From: Cytidiella melzeri
Lineage: Eukaryota; Basidiomycota; Agaricomycetes; Polyporales; Irpicaceae
DNA: 64,000 nucleotides
Direction: 5' to 3'
Assembly (NCBI GenBank): GCA_022592445.1
Contig: JABYQR010000012.1
Location: 62,001 to 126,000 of the forward strand
In this document: positions 9,668-21,764 of the stretch, in pieces
Layout: every line of letters begins with the position of its first letter
Position numbering within the stretch: position 1 is the stretch's first letter
Made by a program: the position numbers and the translations under genes
The notes under the pieces: model-generated
The model's database searches: none
The model's input: only the letters and a program-made list of their open reading frames with translations
Told to the model about the DNA's origin: nothing

Positions 9668-10954
9668 ATGCAACAGCTCCCTCACCACGAGACCTCTTCT
9701 GTTCACGCTTTCACTACTCATGCGCTACTCCCTCATCCGAACCCAAAGTACGATGACTTCATGGGTGTACCCCAGCTACCATACGAATCCATGCTCTCCA
9801 CGAGTGATCCTTGGCTAGGAAATTCGTCACCTCTTTCGCATCAGTCACTCTCTTCGCAGTCGTCACCCATGAGCACTTTCGGAGACGTACTTTCTGTCGA
9901 AGAAGTGACTCAGCTCATGGAGTCATCATCGCTTCGTCGTGACCCGGCTGGTTTGGGCGATTATGCGGGCCTGTGCCAGTCGTCTCTCCAGTAAGCTACT
10001 CCTCTCTTTAAGGTTGTTCTCGATGAACTTGACGCTCCTTGATATTCCTGCAGTTATTCACAACTCTACGACGACTTCTCTTATTCGACTCAGGCTCTAT
10101 ATGATGCTACCAGAGACCACACTACTACGTTTGACCCCGACTGGTCTTCATCGTCGCCAGTGCTCTCTGCCGCATCCGATCTCGCCATTCCGACTATTCA
10201 GGAAACTACTTTGCCTGGCTCATGTGGAATACCGCTCTCTCATGTATGCCCCAGCGAGGAGAGCGCAGCCGCGGGAGCTTCGTATCAAGATGACTCCGAT
10301 TTGGATGCAGAAGGAGAGACTGATAAGGAAGACGGCAGCGACGACGAGTACACCCCTCCATCCTTACCAACCCTCACCCAGAGACGCTCCTATCGCAAGA
10401 CTCGCAGCACGACCGCTTCGTCTTCAAATCGTGTGCTCAATCACAGTCCCCCGAAATCCCCTCGCCCATCACGACCGACTAAGCCCGCTCCAGTCGGTCG
10501 CTCCTCTCGCAAGCCATCTCAAAGAGCCTCACGCGATGGCCTTAATGAAACTGTGCCGTTCCAGACCGCGTCTCGCAGCAAAAGGGAAACCGGTGTGCCG
10601 AACTACAACTCCACCAACGAGAAAGGCGATTTCGTCTGCGAGAGTTGCGGTCGCGTTTGCTTGGCTCATCGTCGGGTTGACTTCAAACGGCATGTCAATA
10701 CCCATTACCCCCATATGGTCGGAGGTCCTGTGATCTGCTGCGGTGTTCCTCTTGAGGAGAAATATCTTACGAGACACAGGAAGAACATTGATTCGGATGG
10801 GGAGGTTATGGTGTTCTATGGCCGCCAAATGGTGGGAGGCTGTGGCAAGATCTTCAGCCGCACCGATGCTTTGCGAAGGCATCTCGATTTAGCCAGCAAC
10901 ACCTGCGTGGGTGATCTGAACGGTGACTGGCATCCGCCAAAGCAACTCAACTGA
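9668..10954 (+). CDS. C2H2-type zinc-finger protein, putative transcription factor (about 407 aa)
   Basis: Two exons: 9668-9990 and 10054-10954, with a 63-base GT-AG intron; the join gives SLHYSQLYDDFSYSTQALYD in frame. The N-terminal half is Ser/Pro/His-rich and acidic, like an activation region (QDDSDLDAEGETDKEDG). A basic, Ser/Pro-rich part follows, with possible nuclear localisation signals. The C-terminus holds zinc-finger motifs: CESCGRVC...HVNTH fits C-x2-C-x14-H-x3-H, and a second, longer unit includes CGKIFSRTDALRRHLD. This layout is common for Agaricomycete DNA-binding proteins that take part in development or stress responses, but I cannot name a target or orthologue. The ATG at 9668 follows a TATA box and pyrimidine-rich leader. 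The stop at 10952-10954 is followed by an AT-rich region. Confidence 0.8.
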
Positions 10955-11748
10955 AGGCATTAGTGGTATGTATCACTGCTCTTTACTACCCCATATTTAC
11001 TCATCGAGCGCTCTACCATAGATGCTGCGCAATGAAAACACAGGGTCATTAAATTTTCTCCAAAACTTGTGGGAGGTTTCAGTTCTGTATACTTTCTTGT
11101 TGCTGCTCCTTTTTCCTCACTTCGGTGTGCCTATGTGTCCATACCCATCTTTCTCGTTTTGCCAGCTTTTAGAATTCCCAAATTACTGTTGCTAGATGCC
11201 CACGTTCAGGCGACCTGAGCCCAGAGCTTTTGTATCTCGGATACGTGGCATTTTTCAAATGAAGCTAAATTCCGTCAAGAGGGGTGTGTGGAATCGAGGT
11301 TCGATTCCAGCAGCACGACGCGACGCGTCGTTTCCGCTTAAGTGCTTGAGATATCCCACGAAGAATATTGTCAACTTCGTTTGATCAATGTCTCAACCGC
11401 ACAAATGAATGTGAAAGGAAGGAAGCGCATATAGAGATAAGGTCTGTCGATATTGGCGTTGAGGCGTAGGGGGGGGGGGGGGGGTTGGTTTGTTTAATAA
11501 TGTGTCAAACGAAATGTGATCGTTCTGTAAAGGGAAACTACCTATACGGAAAAGGAAACTGTGCTGTTGTGACCCTGCGCCAGGGTTACACAGTCAAAGC
11601 TCTTAAAAGTCTTGATAAATTGAAAGGCTGCTAGAGCATAAATATCTCACCAATGTCTGAACACACGACTTCAAATAATTACTCATAAATAATGTCATAC
11701 ATACAGAGCAAGCATCCTGTCACGTATTACTGTTGTCGGCCCTCTCCT
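10955..11748. other. Convergent intergenic region with a G16 run
   Basis: This lies between the convergent zinc-finger and small-secreted-protein genes. It holds a run of 16 G at 11469-11484. A tRNA-like GGTTCGATTCC at 11298-11308 is present, but the flanking arms do not fold. No gene is supported. Confidence 0.5.
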
Positions 11749-12483
11749 TCAGTTGAGATCGTCAATGCTGCGAGCCTCAGAATCTAGAGAGCGCACGAAC
11801 ATCTCGACGAGATGATCTATCTGGCCCCTGTTATATGTTAACTTAGTGCTGGTAGCTCCAATAGGCCAAATACTACCCACCGGGAGTGGAATGTGTGAAT
11901 CAAGTTGGCAAACTTGAAGCTCTTGATGGGTTCATCGCGACGAGTCACGCCAGCGGCGCTGCCTGCAGCGCTCCTGCACAGAGAGAAATCCTCAATAACA
12001 CGTAGCAAAATTGAGTGAGGTCGACTCACTGTGCCGCTGCGGCCTCTTCACCGTGTAATTCATTCCTGCAGAGAGCAAACTGAATATCACTTGAAACTTT
12101 GTTAAACAGAATTGGCTCACCACACCCAATTGCCGCCTTCACTCACTGTGTCTAGTAAATCAAGGCCAGTCGCAATATGTTCCACTTGCTCCATTTTTCC
12201 GCCGCGGCTGTGCAGCTCAGCGGACCCGGCAGGTTCTCTGCGACGCGTTGTTGGTGCGTTGCTGCAAAGCGCAAACTGAATATGGCGTGCAACAGCGGCT
12301 AGTAGAGTCGACTCACGGGGTTCTGCCACCGTACATGCTTGGCAGGGGCATTCCCGTAGCTGACAGGGCGGCGCTATTGACAGTCGAAGGGGCGGCCGAA
12401 GATACGGCGCGAATGGGGACGGGTGCAGATACAGCGGGACCAACAGCAGCAAGTAACGCGAGAGCGACGGTGGTGTAGCGCAT
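11749..12483 (-). CDS. Small secreted protein of unknown function
   Basis: The ATG at 12483 opens a clear signal peptide: MRYTTVALALLAAVGPAVSA, with cleavage likely after VSA. Five exons join through four short GT-AG introns. Exon 2 carries NAPTTRRREPAGSAELHSRG and LDLLDTVSEGGNW, exon 3 encodes about 12 residues (ELHGEEAAAA), exon 4 has VTRRDEPIKSFKFANLIHTF, and exon 5 ends HLVEMFVRSLDSEARSIDDL before TGA at 11749-11751. The mature protein is about 155 aa and has no cysteine pattern. RRR and RR sites could be cut by a Kex2-like protease. All four introns interrupt codons after the second base, and introns 1 and 2 share almost the same 3' end. The function is unknown; secretion is inferred from the signal peptide. 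Confidence 0.7.
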
Positions 12484-12768
12484 GATAAAAAAAATAAGGA
12501 AGAGACAGGAAGTTATCCATGATGGACGTTGCAAAATGAAAGTGGGGATTGGAGGCAAAGAAAGCTACGAGGTGTGTCAGAGAAAAGCTTTCAGAAAGAC
12601 ATAGTGGGTATGATACTCACCAACCAGTGCTAGCCTGTGTGAGTTGGCTGGAACGAAGAAACAAGGAAAGATTCTCGAAGGGAACTCTCAAAGCTGGGGA
12701 GACTGAAGTGCTGCTCCATCAGCGGGATTTATGTGGTAGGAAAATGAAACATCGCTCAACTCGTTATC

Positions 12769-12906
12769 GTACACCGCGTCATGAAATGAGTACGGCAGCT
12801 GAGTTCTGACAATCAGGGCACGAAAACAGTGTTGCTCGTACACCACATCATGATATAATCACAGCAGCTGATCTCTGAGAACCAGGGGCACGCAGCATGT
12901 TGCACG
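12769..12906. repeat. Diverged tandem duplication upstream of the secreted-protein gene
   Basis: Two copies of a 69-bp unit lie head to tail, starting at 12769 and 12838. Both contain GTACACC...TCATGA, then CAGCTGA, CAGGG and GCACG in the same order. They sit 290-420 bp upstream of the secreted-protein ATG, so they could be regulatory. The rest of 12484-13502 shows no gene. Confidence 0.6.
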
Positions 12907-13502
12907 CTGATGAGCTATCGGTGACTTGGGGGTGGTACCTTGCGAGCGAGTAGTCGTAAACAGGCATTCAAGGTCTTCGCGACGGTTGTAAGTGAAGACG
13001 GAGGCGGTCCATGTACTAAGAAGAGCACAGGTCCGCAAAGGCTCAAGTTCGTGACTCGAGCACTGAATTGGCCCACTAACTTTGATGCATGTCTAGCAGC
13101 AACTTGAGGTACGGAACTCTGAGTCGGCCTTCACTGACAGTTCCGATATACAGAACTTCTCACTCTACATCAACTCTGAGGAGAGACAATGATGCATCGT
13201 CTAGGTGCACACCTTCTCATGATCAAGCTTCAAGACCAGATGGCAGATGGTATAATTCCTATGTGTTAAGTGTGAGTGCCATCGTTCAGGATAATGGTTA
13301 GCACTTACAGATCATGTTGTAAGTACGCAATTCTAGTCTTCGAGCGCTTTCTCTTCGAATCCAGTAACATCGCATTCACTGACTCAGGGCCAATCAGTTT
13401 GAGTTTTTGGAGTTGATGGGGGCTGTGCAGGAGGTTCCCGATCTCGCCGTGTCTGACCCTGAGTTACGATGCGCTGGATGACTAGTGCTGACTCACAACA
13501 CC

Positions 13503-14719
13503 ATGACGAAGGCTTTAAGTTTCACGTACAAAGTGGTTGACAAAGCTGCTATGCAGCTGGACCTGTATCTTCCAGATGTTACAACCGAGCTAGGCACTGA
13601 TGCTGCGTCCAGCCCCACGCTGCTCCCAATTGTACTCAACTTTCATGGAGGAGGTCTTACTGTCGGTAACACCAGAAGCTGGTTTCCTACTTGGCTCAAA
13701 GGTGAGCTGTCTGCGTCTGCCTTATGGAAAAGCACCATGACTCACCTAATACCGCCACCGTAGACAGAGTCGTCGCTGCTGGATTTGCGTTCCTCTCTGC
13801 CGAGTACAGACTCATTCCACCTTCTACCGGACATGATATAATAGAAGATATACGTGATCTCTTCACATTCGTCGCCAAATCCCTCAATTCTCAACTCCTC
13901 TCCACACACCCAAACATCCAGATTGATGTCAATTCTACTGCTGTGAGCGGCTGTAGTGCAGGCGGACTTTGCGCATACCTTGCAGCCATGCACGCACACC
14001 CAAAGCCAAAAGCTGTTGTAGCTTTGTACGCGATGGGCGGGCAGTTGCTCGTGAGTCTCACTCTTACTGCCCTTATTCATCCTATCGATGCACCACAGAC
14101 TCCGCAATACCTCCAGCCTAAATCTGCTGTGTTTCTGCGTGGACGCGAGTTGCTCGATCCCGAAGCATACTCCGACTACCTGTACCCACGGTGCTTAGAG
14201 CTCGAACCGACGTCACGCTCTGCGCTGGCCTATCATGGGGCAGACGCTCCTATTCCCGGTTTCCCTGCAAACCCACGAATGCTGCTTAACCGGCTTTATT
14301 TGCAGCTTGGCAATTATTTGGACTATTATACTGGCGTACATGAACCGAGCCTGAGTCAGACATTGCGCCAGGCCGTTGAAGCAGTGGAGGGAGAGGCTCA
14401 AAGTGATTATCCAGCCGACCGACTCAAAGCCCTCATTCCGGCGCAACATCTTCCATTGTTTCCACAGTTCTCTGTTGATTCGTCGTGGCCTCCGGTTTTT
14501 CTGGCCCATGGATCTCGAGACTCTGCAGTATGGATGAAAGAGTCTGAGAGCATGCACGGGCTTCTCTGTGAAGCAGGCATCACGACCGTATTTCGCATCA
14601 TTGACGGGGCAGAGCATTCATTGGATTACGTTGCTAATGCAGAGGATCTTTACGGCAAACCAGGGGGTCTGTTCGACGATGTTTGTCAATTCCTCGTGAA
14701 TCATCTGCGGTCGGTATAA
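13503..14719 (+). CDS. Alpha/beta-hydrolase fold-3 esterase/lipase (384 aa)
   Basis: Two exons, 13503-13701 and 13764-14719, join in frame through a 62-base intron. The oxyanion-hole motif HGGG appears in the first exon (LNFHGGGLTVGN). The nucleophile elbow is GCSAGG (SGCSAGGLCAYLAA), and a likely Asp/His pair follows in HGSRDSAVWM and DGAEHSLDY. The segment AGFAFLSAEYRL before the nucleophile is typical of the hormone-sensitive-lipase group. No signal peptide is seen, so a cytosolic enzyme hydrolysing short esters or xenobiotics is likely; the substrate is unknown. The ATG at 13503 is the first one in frame with these motifs. The neighbouring kinase lies 250 bp downstream on the same strand but is not functionally linked as far as I can see. 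Confidence 0.85.
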
Positions 14720-14971
14720 GTAGTACAAGATTATATATTCTCTCAAGTTTTTGTACCTATGCGTACGGCAGCTCTCACAACTTCTTCGTGTTGGTAGGAC
14801 TCGCCATGTATTCTTAAATTGTATCTGGTAAACAACGAAGTATGCAAAGTGTCTCAATGAATCTCAACCACCAACTAGACATTCGATCTCTTACATAAGC
14901 ACTGTGTTCTCTCTCCGGGTCTCCCAAGTCAGACCGCTACCTTTCGCTGGCAGGAGTGGAGGATTGCGACT

Positions 14972-17900
14972 ATGTCATTATCCTCCAAGCATTCGGACGA
15001 AGACGACTCTCTTCAAATGGACCTTCTACTTGTGAGCCCACTTCAATCATTGTCGTCCCGTAAATACTATGACTAGACCGCCATTGTGCAGAACTATGAA
15101 CTCTGTGAAGAGATCGGACGGGGTGGCTCGGCCATTGTCTACTCTGCCAAATGCAAACGAGGTCGTCTTCGCAACAGAGTCGTTGCTTTGAAGAAGGTGA
15201 GTGACTCTACAATAAACCAGGGTTCAACGCACGCCATCCGACAACACCTGTCCAGATCAACATCCCCGCGAACCCAAAGGCCGTCATCCCCATTGCGCAC
15301 CTGAAATCGTCTACGAAACTACACCAGTCTCTCTTTCATCCTTCAGTAGTTTCTTTGTTATCTGTTTTCTCGACTCACTACGCTCAGTTTCATGTCCTTG
15401 AACACTGTCCACACGGAACCCTTATGAGCCGGGTGAAGCGTCCGCCCCTCCATAGGTTATCCGAGCCCGAGCTACGTGGAGTTCTGAAGGGTCTTGTGGA
15501 TGGGCTGCTCTACTTGCGCAAGGAGTTGGTTATACATCGCGACATCAAACCTAGCAACATCTTGATCAGTACAGATTGGCGGGTGGTACGTGTCTCAAGC
15601 TTCTTGAGAGGTCATGACAGTCTCTCAGTACACTGACTTTGCCTAACTGCTCTTGTAGAAAATAGCCGATTTTGGGCTGGCAGTGCGAGTGGAATCCGAA
15701 TCGTCCACCGTGGTAGACTCCTGCGGTACCCCGCATTACAAATCGCCGTAAGTCACATTATATACTGCTGCAGTGACCTGAATCAGTTCATACACCGGTT
15801 GTCTCCAGACAGCTGGTTGCTGAACAGCCATACGGCTTCGAAACCGACTTGTGGTCTCTTGGAGCTCTCATTGTCACTTGCCTCACTGGTGTCCATCCGT
15901 TCTACGTGAGTACAGCATTGAGAGCTCCGTACTTTGGAAACTGATGAGAGTGGTAGGCGGCATCTGTGGCTAAAATGAATTCGAAGATTACTCGCGCCGA
16001 GTACGCCCTTCCAAGCTCGCTATCTTACGAAGTGCGAGATCTCGTCGCTGGTCTTTTGCAGATTGTGAGTCGTTTGGAGCATCCGAATTGCGATTCTAAC
16101 GCCAGAGACACAGGATCGAAACAAACGCACTCCTTTACATCACATACTATCACATCCCTTCTTCAGCTCTAGTTTACCATTCATCCCTTTGCACTTCAAT
16201 ATTCCTCACTTGACTCTGACACAGGCAACACCTTCGCAATCGAATATCCGCCAAGCCGTCCCACCGGCTCTGATGCCTTCCAACCCGAGATACCCTCAGC
16301 ACCTTTCCAAAGTCGCGACACCACCGACTTTCACTTCAGATCCGAAGGACTTTGGTTTGCCGACACGAACAAGTTCCGTTCGCAAACCTATCCAATCACG
16401 ACGCAACTTCCTCAGCGACACCTGGCAACCTCGTCAAACTCCCTTGATCACGCTACCGTACCGCCGTATAGTCTCCGTGCCCACCAGTGCCTCAGACTCT
16501 ACGTCAAAATCTTCCTTCCTCGCTCTCAAGCGCGAAGACATCAAAGCACGTCGCACAACGCCGAACAGTAACAACCCTGAAAGTGTCTGCCTCGCCTCTC
16601 AGTCCGCAAAGTCCAGCTCACTTGTTCCAGACGTCGGTTTCAGGACACCTGCTCTCACGACGGACTCTGACTCTGATCCTCCTTCTGCGGCTCCTGGCTC
16701 TGGCTCTGGCTCTGACTCTGACTCAGAACTTGAATCTCGTTCTCGGTCTCGTTCTCGTTCTGCTTTGCGCTTGGGGTCTCGCCTTCTGCTTCTCGAACCA
16801 AAGGCTCAGGAGAGAAGGAAGCTAAATCCGCTGCTGACGTTGGACATGGCTAAGCAGGCTGTTATGGACTTGGAGAATCTGTCTGAACTTGCTGCGGAGC
16901 TTTCGAGCATGAAGGCAACCAAGCTCCTTGTTCCCCCTTCTCCTTCGTCGTTGTCGTCGTCTGTTGGGGCTTCAAGTTTGGTAGTGCCAATCAAACAGGC
17001 TTCGGAAGACCTACGGAACTCTGACGATGCGAAGAGTGCGTTCGAGGCGGGCTTTACGAGTACCAGATCTCTAAAGAGCTATCAGGACGAACCTGGACAG
17101 TCTTTCAAACGTGTGTCCAGTTCTCGTCCCGCAGAGATTAGAGATAATGCGGCAAGTTCGTCATCTCGCGCGCAGCCATCTTCGTCGCTCCCAGGCCGTT
17201 TTCCACCTCAAATGCAAGACGCACGTTCACCGGTACAATTGGCTTCTGACCGAGTTCCCGGAGGTTTGTGCAAACTTTTCCCAGCGTTGCCGGCACGGCC
17301 TTCCTTAGAAATTTCTGGAAAGCCTATTCGTCTCAATACCGAGTACCTCGTTTGTCAAACGCAAAAGGTACTGAAAGGGCAGGTGACAGTCCTGCCTTCG
17401 AAGAGCCTCCTGGTGGACCTGCGCGAAGGCGAGCGTAGGAAAGGTCGGAAGGGTGACGAGGTGCTCGTTGTTAGTCCCGATGGGGAGACCGTATGTCTTT
17501 CCCGACTCGCGAACCTCTTGTTAGGGCTGACTGATCGTCTGCTGTATCGCTGCCACAGATCAAAGTCTACAGCGCGCCGCACCTCAGCACGCCTTGTTGC
17601 CTCGCGGAACCAAGTGCGGAGTACACGTTCGATTTGTTGCCGAGAGAGTATTGGAATCGATACTCGGACGCGGGCAAGGTTGTGAGTCAGTTGAAACAGC
17701 GTATTCCCAGGGTGAGCATCTTCACTAGTCTCACGCTATTCAAATTATACCCTTTTCGCATTCTGATTGACTGACACTCTATGAAGTTCGTGCTGTACAG
17801 GCCTGAAGCACAATGCACACTGATGGCGAATGAACCGTACGGAGACGTTGAGATCATCCTACCGCCGCCTGAGCGCAAGTACGACTCTCAGATGCCACAG

Positions 17901-18630
17901 AAGTATGGCTCCGGATCCCACTCTTCGTCTATGCCGACAGACTATGTCACAAGGCTCAAACTTCGACTTCGCCAGGACCGCCGGATGTTAGAGATATCGA
18001 AGTACAACTGCTTTCGGACCGTCCAATTCCCGCTTTCTGGTACGGCTGTACCTGCGACACTGACAGGAGAGAGAACTAATCCCGGTGGTGTGACTGTTAC
18101 AAGTAAGAAGGTTGTGCCAGTTGTGCGCGCGGGGTATGATTTGGAGCTAGTGGACGAAGGGACTGGCTGGACGCTGGACGAGTCCGAGACAGCCGGGGTG
18201 AAGATTGTCAAGGAGTTCTTGGTGACGTGCAAGGCAGTCCAAGGTGCAGACCAAGCTGATCTGTCGCAGGGAGTGCATAATAGTGGCGTTGGTGGAACGG
18301 AGGTGCATGCGCTGACGGGTCAACGTCGAATCACGCCGACGGAGGAAGACGAGGACGCTGGTGAAAGACAAACGTGCGCTACCGCTGGCTCGAGTGTTGC
18401 GGTTTCAAGTGCGACAGGAACTACTACTACCAATACTACTAGCTCGGTTCTGAGTCAATTGCACGTCCTGTCAAGGGCGGGGCCTACCAAATCCCGCAAG
18501 AGGCGCACGTCTTCATTAGAGTCGGGCAGTAGCGGGTACGTAAGACTCAATCAGTGTTTTCGGCCGTTGTGTCTTGGTTGACATGATAGAGACTAGTGCG
18601 ACGCCCACTTGGTCCCTCCTAGGCTCTTAG
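14972..18630 (+). CDS. Serine/threonine kinase with PLK4-like catalytic domain and cryptic-polo-box-like tail
   Basis: About ten exons, all GT-AG, give a protein of about 1,030 aa. Exon 1 (14972-15031) leads into NYELCEEIGRGGSAIVYSA (glycine loop) and VVALKK (VAIK-type lysine). Later exons give VIHRDIKPSNILI (catalytic loop), KIADFGLAV (DFG), GTPHYKSP and FETDLWSLGALI (APE/DxW region). A long Ser/Pro-rich linker has an SGSGSDSDSE run and RSRSRSRS. The C-terminus contains VLKGQVTVLPSKSLLVDLR, LPREYWNRYSDAGKVV and LYRPEAQCTLMANEP, which resemble the cryptic polo box of PLK4/SAK (compare its LPxxxWxxY...K and LYTxxxxCMLMENxP signatures). PLK4 starts centriole duplication in animals; its role here would have to differ in a centriole-less fungus. 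The last intron is uncertain: read-through stops at 18581, splicing gives a stop at 18628-18630. The kinase call is firm, the PLK4 assignment probable. Confidence 0.82.
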
Positions 18631-19384
18631 TTTGGGATGGTGCGACGCTGTGACGTTTTTCAATGTGCCCTCCTTTCTGTCCGTGATCTCTGTTCTTCGT
18701 TTCGCCGGTGTAGGGGCTCCACTGCCCTGATTTTTCAATTGATTGTTGTCGCTCGGTGGTATTTTGAACCCGGCTTGTGAGTGTTATAGTGAGACAATGA
18801 GGACGTGCGCGGGATATATGGTTGCTTGGAGGGGGTTGTCGCAATCACATGTGGAATTGATCGCCCTCGCGAGAGTGTGTGCACGCGGCTCTCAACCTTC
18901 CTTGTCGGCGATCAAAGTGGCGTCTATCCCACAACCCGAACGTCTGAGCATTCCTGGAATCCACTCTGCGTGCACAGACTCGAACACACACCACACAACC
19001 TCGACGCTTGGGATCGACCTCTCAAGCGTGGGTCTGCACAAGTCAGGTGCAGGACCTGATGCGCCGAGACTGACGGATTTGGGTAGCATGTCCCAGCCTC
19101 AGCTGCTCGGCTAGAATGTACCCAGCACAGTCTAGCAAATCCCGCTCACGCTCAGATGATCATTCACGGCAACAGCCACAGCCAAGGCTGAAGAGGATTC
19201 AGATCCGGCGTTGCCACCGTCGCCCTTCGAATTCAGCGGCCCATCATTCGCCAACTCCAACGCGTCAAAGAAGGAAGGACAGCTAGGGCGCTCGTCTCTT
19301 CGCAATATAAGTATCCCGCGCGCACAGAGTCCTCCACGCCCCATCTTCCCTCATCTCCTGGCACCATCCCAGCAGGCAAAAAAG
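18631..19384. other. Intergenic, no gene seen
   Basis: This separates the kinase from the DUF2235 gene, both on the plus strand. Open frames occur on both strands without recognisable content. It should carry the kinase terminator and the DUF2235 promoter. Confidence 0.5.
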
Positions 19385-21764
19385 ATGCCCATGAGCGCTG
19401 ATTCAACATCCGCGCTCAAAGGTAGGACACTGGTGCTTTGTTTCGATGGCACCTCCAATCAATATGATGGAGACGTGAGTGCTATTCGTCTTCTGCAACC
19501 CATCGCAAGCTGACAGCCGCGTAGAATACCAACGTAGTCAAGTTTTACTCTCTCTTGAAGAAAGATGCCACAGATCAGCAGCTATGCTACTACCAGGTCT
19601 GTCTTTTGGTGGTGATACCCCGTCACAACGTGGTTAACGGCATCTCAAAGCCTGGTGTAGGTACCTACTTTCAACCTGGTGTTGTCGCACCGCTCTTTCA
19701 ATGGTGTGCAAAGATGTTGGACATGGCTGTCGCTTGGTCAGTTTACACTCCTCGCTTTGACAGCTCTAGCATCAAAAAGTCATCATGCGCTGAATGATAT
19801 CACTAGGTACTTAGATGCCCACGTCCGTGGTGGCTATGCGTTCCTTATGCAGAATTGGCGTCCTGGAGACAAGATCTGTATTTTTGGTAAATCGTCTTGT
19901 GCCGTCGACCCGCATATATGCAAACCTACTTGACATTAGGTTTCTCTCGCGGCGCTTACACGGCTCGTGCCCTTGCCGGGTTCATCCACAAGGTTCGTTC
20001 AGGGCTTAAAACTCTCTTTACTGTAGGCGGCAAACTAACCGGGTACATGCGTTCTCCGCTTAGATCGGTCTACTCCCGAAAGACAATCCGGAACAGGTCC
20101 CACTCGCGTACAGAATGTTCAAAAAGACGGACACTGCGAGCATACAGCTCGCGGCTGGGTTCAAGCAAACATTCTGTCGTAGCGTTCAGATCGAATTTGT
20201 GGGCGTATGGTGCGTGAATAGGGAATGTGCCCGATAGAGTGTGCTCGTGGCTGACTATATGCTAATGAAAATAGGGACACGGTAGCCAGCGTTGGCCTGC
20301 TCATGAGCAAATCCCTCCCATTCACGACCACAAATACCACCATTAGGACGTTCCGGCATGCTCTGTCATTAGATGAGGTATGCTTGTAACACTCTCACCA
20401 TGCTGTAACTAGCTAACTATAGCGGTTTTGCCCCAGCATCGCGCGAAATTCCAGCCCAACCTGTACCACCGACTCTCGCCTGACGCCACTCGCACTGTGC
20501 ATGATTTACAAGCTGAACTGGGCATCGACCAGACAAACGGACCAGGCACCGATTCGACTCCCTCTCCCGTCTCTGATTTGGGAAAAGATTTGCCTGTACC
20601 GCACAAATCATCCTCCCAAGCCGCGGAGAATCTACGCCGCCAGGATGTCGGTACGCCTCCAGGGCGCGTGCTTCCCCGAGGCCAAGGCGACGCCCGACGG
20701 CCCTTCCCCAACATCCGACACTTTGCACGTCGAGGCTTGCACAAACGTGCGCAGGAAGAAAAGATGTACAAGCACAAGGTGAAGCATGCCGACTTGAGTG
20801 CTGTCACGGACCCGAGCGACGATTTTGTGGGGTTGACGGACGTGTTGGAGGTTTGGTTTGCCGGGTGCCATGCCGGTAAGTTGGCGCTGTTTTTCCTATG
20901 TGGAGGTTGACTGATTCATTGAACTAGACGTCGGCGGCGGCTCGACACCAAACTCGACCGTCCATGCCCTCTCAGATATCTCTCTCCGATGGATGGTCCG
21001 TCAAGTCGTTCAAGCGCAATGTGGGATCCAGTTTGACAACGAAGCCATTGCACGTGCGGGTATCCCCGCTAGCGCAATTCTCGGCTCCGTGTTCCTCTCG
21101 GAACCCGAATGTCAAACACCTGAAGACGTTTTATCCGGGAAGGACTCATCAAAGCAGAAGGGCAAGATGCAGCCGACGCTGCATTACTTTGCTGAGCCGC
21201 AATCGTTGAAGGCTGTGTCCAAGAAGGCTGCCATCAACGCCTCTCATGCCTCTGACTTGTCCGTTGGGCCGTTGAACGCTGCGGCAGCTACGACCTCCGA
21301 CACCACCAGCGATCCGTCCTCCCCCTCTACGGCTGCACCCAAGGAGAATGAGGCGGGGGTAAGGAAGAGTGAGGAAAGCGAACACAGCGTGGCGACAAAT
21401 AGCAGTACCGGGACTGATATCGACGCTGTCCAGCCGATCAACGACGAGTTGAAGTTGAACCCGGCTTGGTGGCTGTTGGAGGTGATACCGACGAGTTATA
21501 CGTACCAAGACGGGAAGGGCTTCTGGCATACCAAGTGGGGGTGCGTTTCCTCTCCTACACACACACGGGAACCATACAAAGAACAAAGACTGATTGGTTT
21601 GGGATTTCGATGTTGGTTCTAGATTCCATTTGGGAAAGGGCAGGCAGATCCCGGACATGCAGCCCAAGTTCCACGAGAGCGTCAAGGAACGGATGGAGGA
21701 CAAGACGCTCAAGTACACGCCCCGCGCGACATGGAGGGCGAACACGGAGTGTTACGTGTCGTGA
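19385..21764 (+). CDS. DUF2235 domain protein (alpha/beta-hydrolase-like)
   Basis: Many small exons join in frame. Exon 1 (19385-19474) gives ALKGRTLVLCFDGTSNQYDG, the N-terminal signature of DUF2235. Then come NTNVVKFYSLLKKD, PGVGTYFQPGVV, YLDAHVRGGYAFLMQNW, GDKICIFGFSRGAYTARALA, VQIEFVGVWDTVASVG, RTFRHALSLDE and FAGCHADVGGGS. FGFSRGAYTAR contains the GxSxG-like nucleophile elbow; VWDTV and CHADVGGG supply the likely Asp and His. The family is shared with bacterial type VI lipase effectors (Tle1); fungal members are common, with unknown substrate. One exon has a variable Ser/Thr-rich insert at about 21200-21440. The final exon ends in YVS before TGA at 21762-21764. A tempting longer N-terminus from 19211 lacks an ATG, so I start at 19385. 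Confidence 0.87.

Noticed and set aside
11290..11320. tRNA-like T-loop sequence GGTTCGATTCC
   Set aside because: The flanking bases do not form a T-stem in the right register, and no D-arm, anticodon arm or acceptor stem could be built upstream.
19211..19384. Longer N-terminus for the DUF2235 protein
   Set aside because: The upstream frame opens without an ATG, and family similarity begins just after the ATG at 19385.
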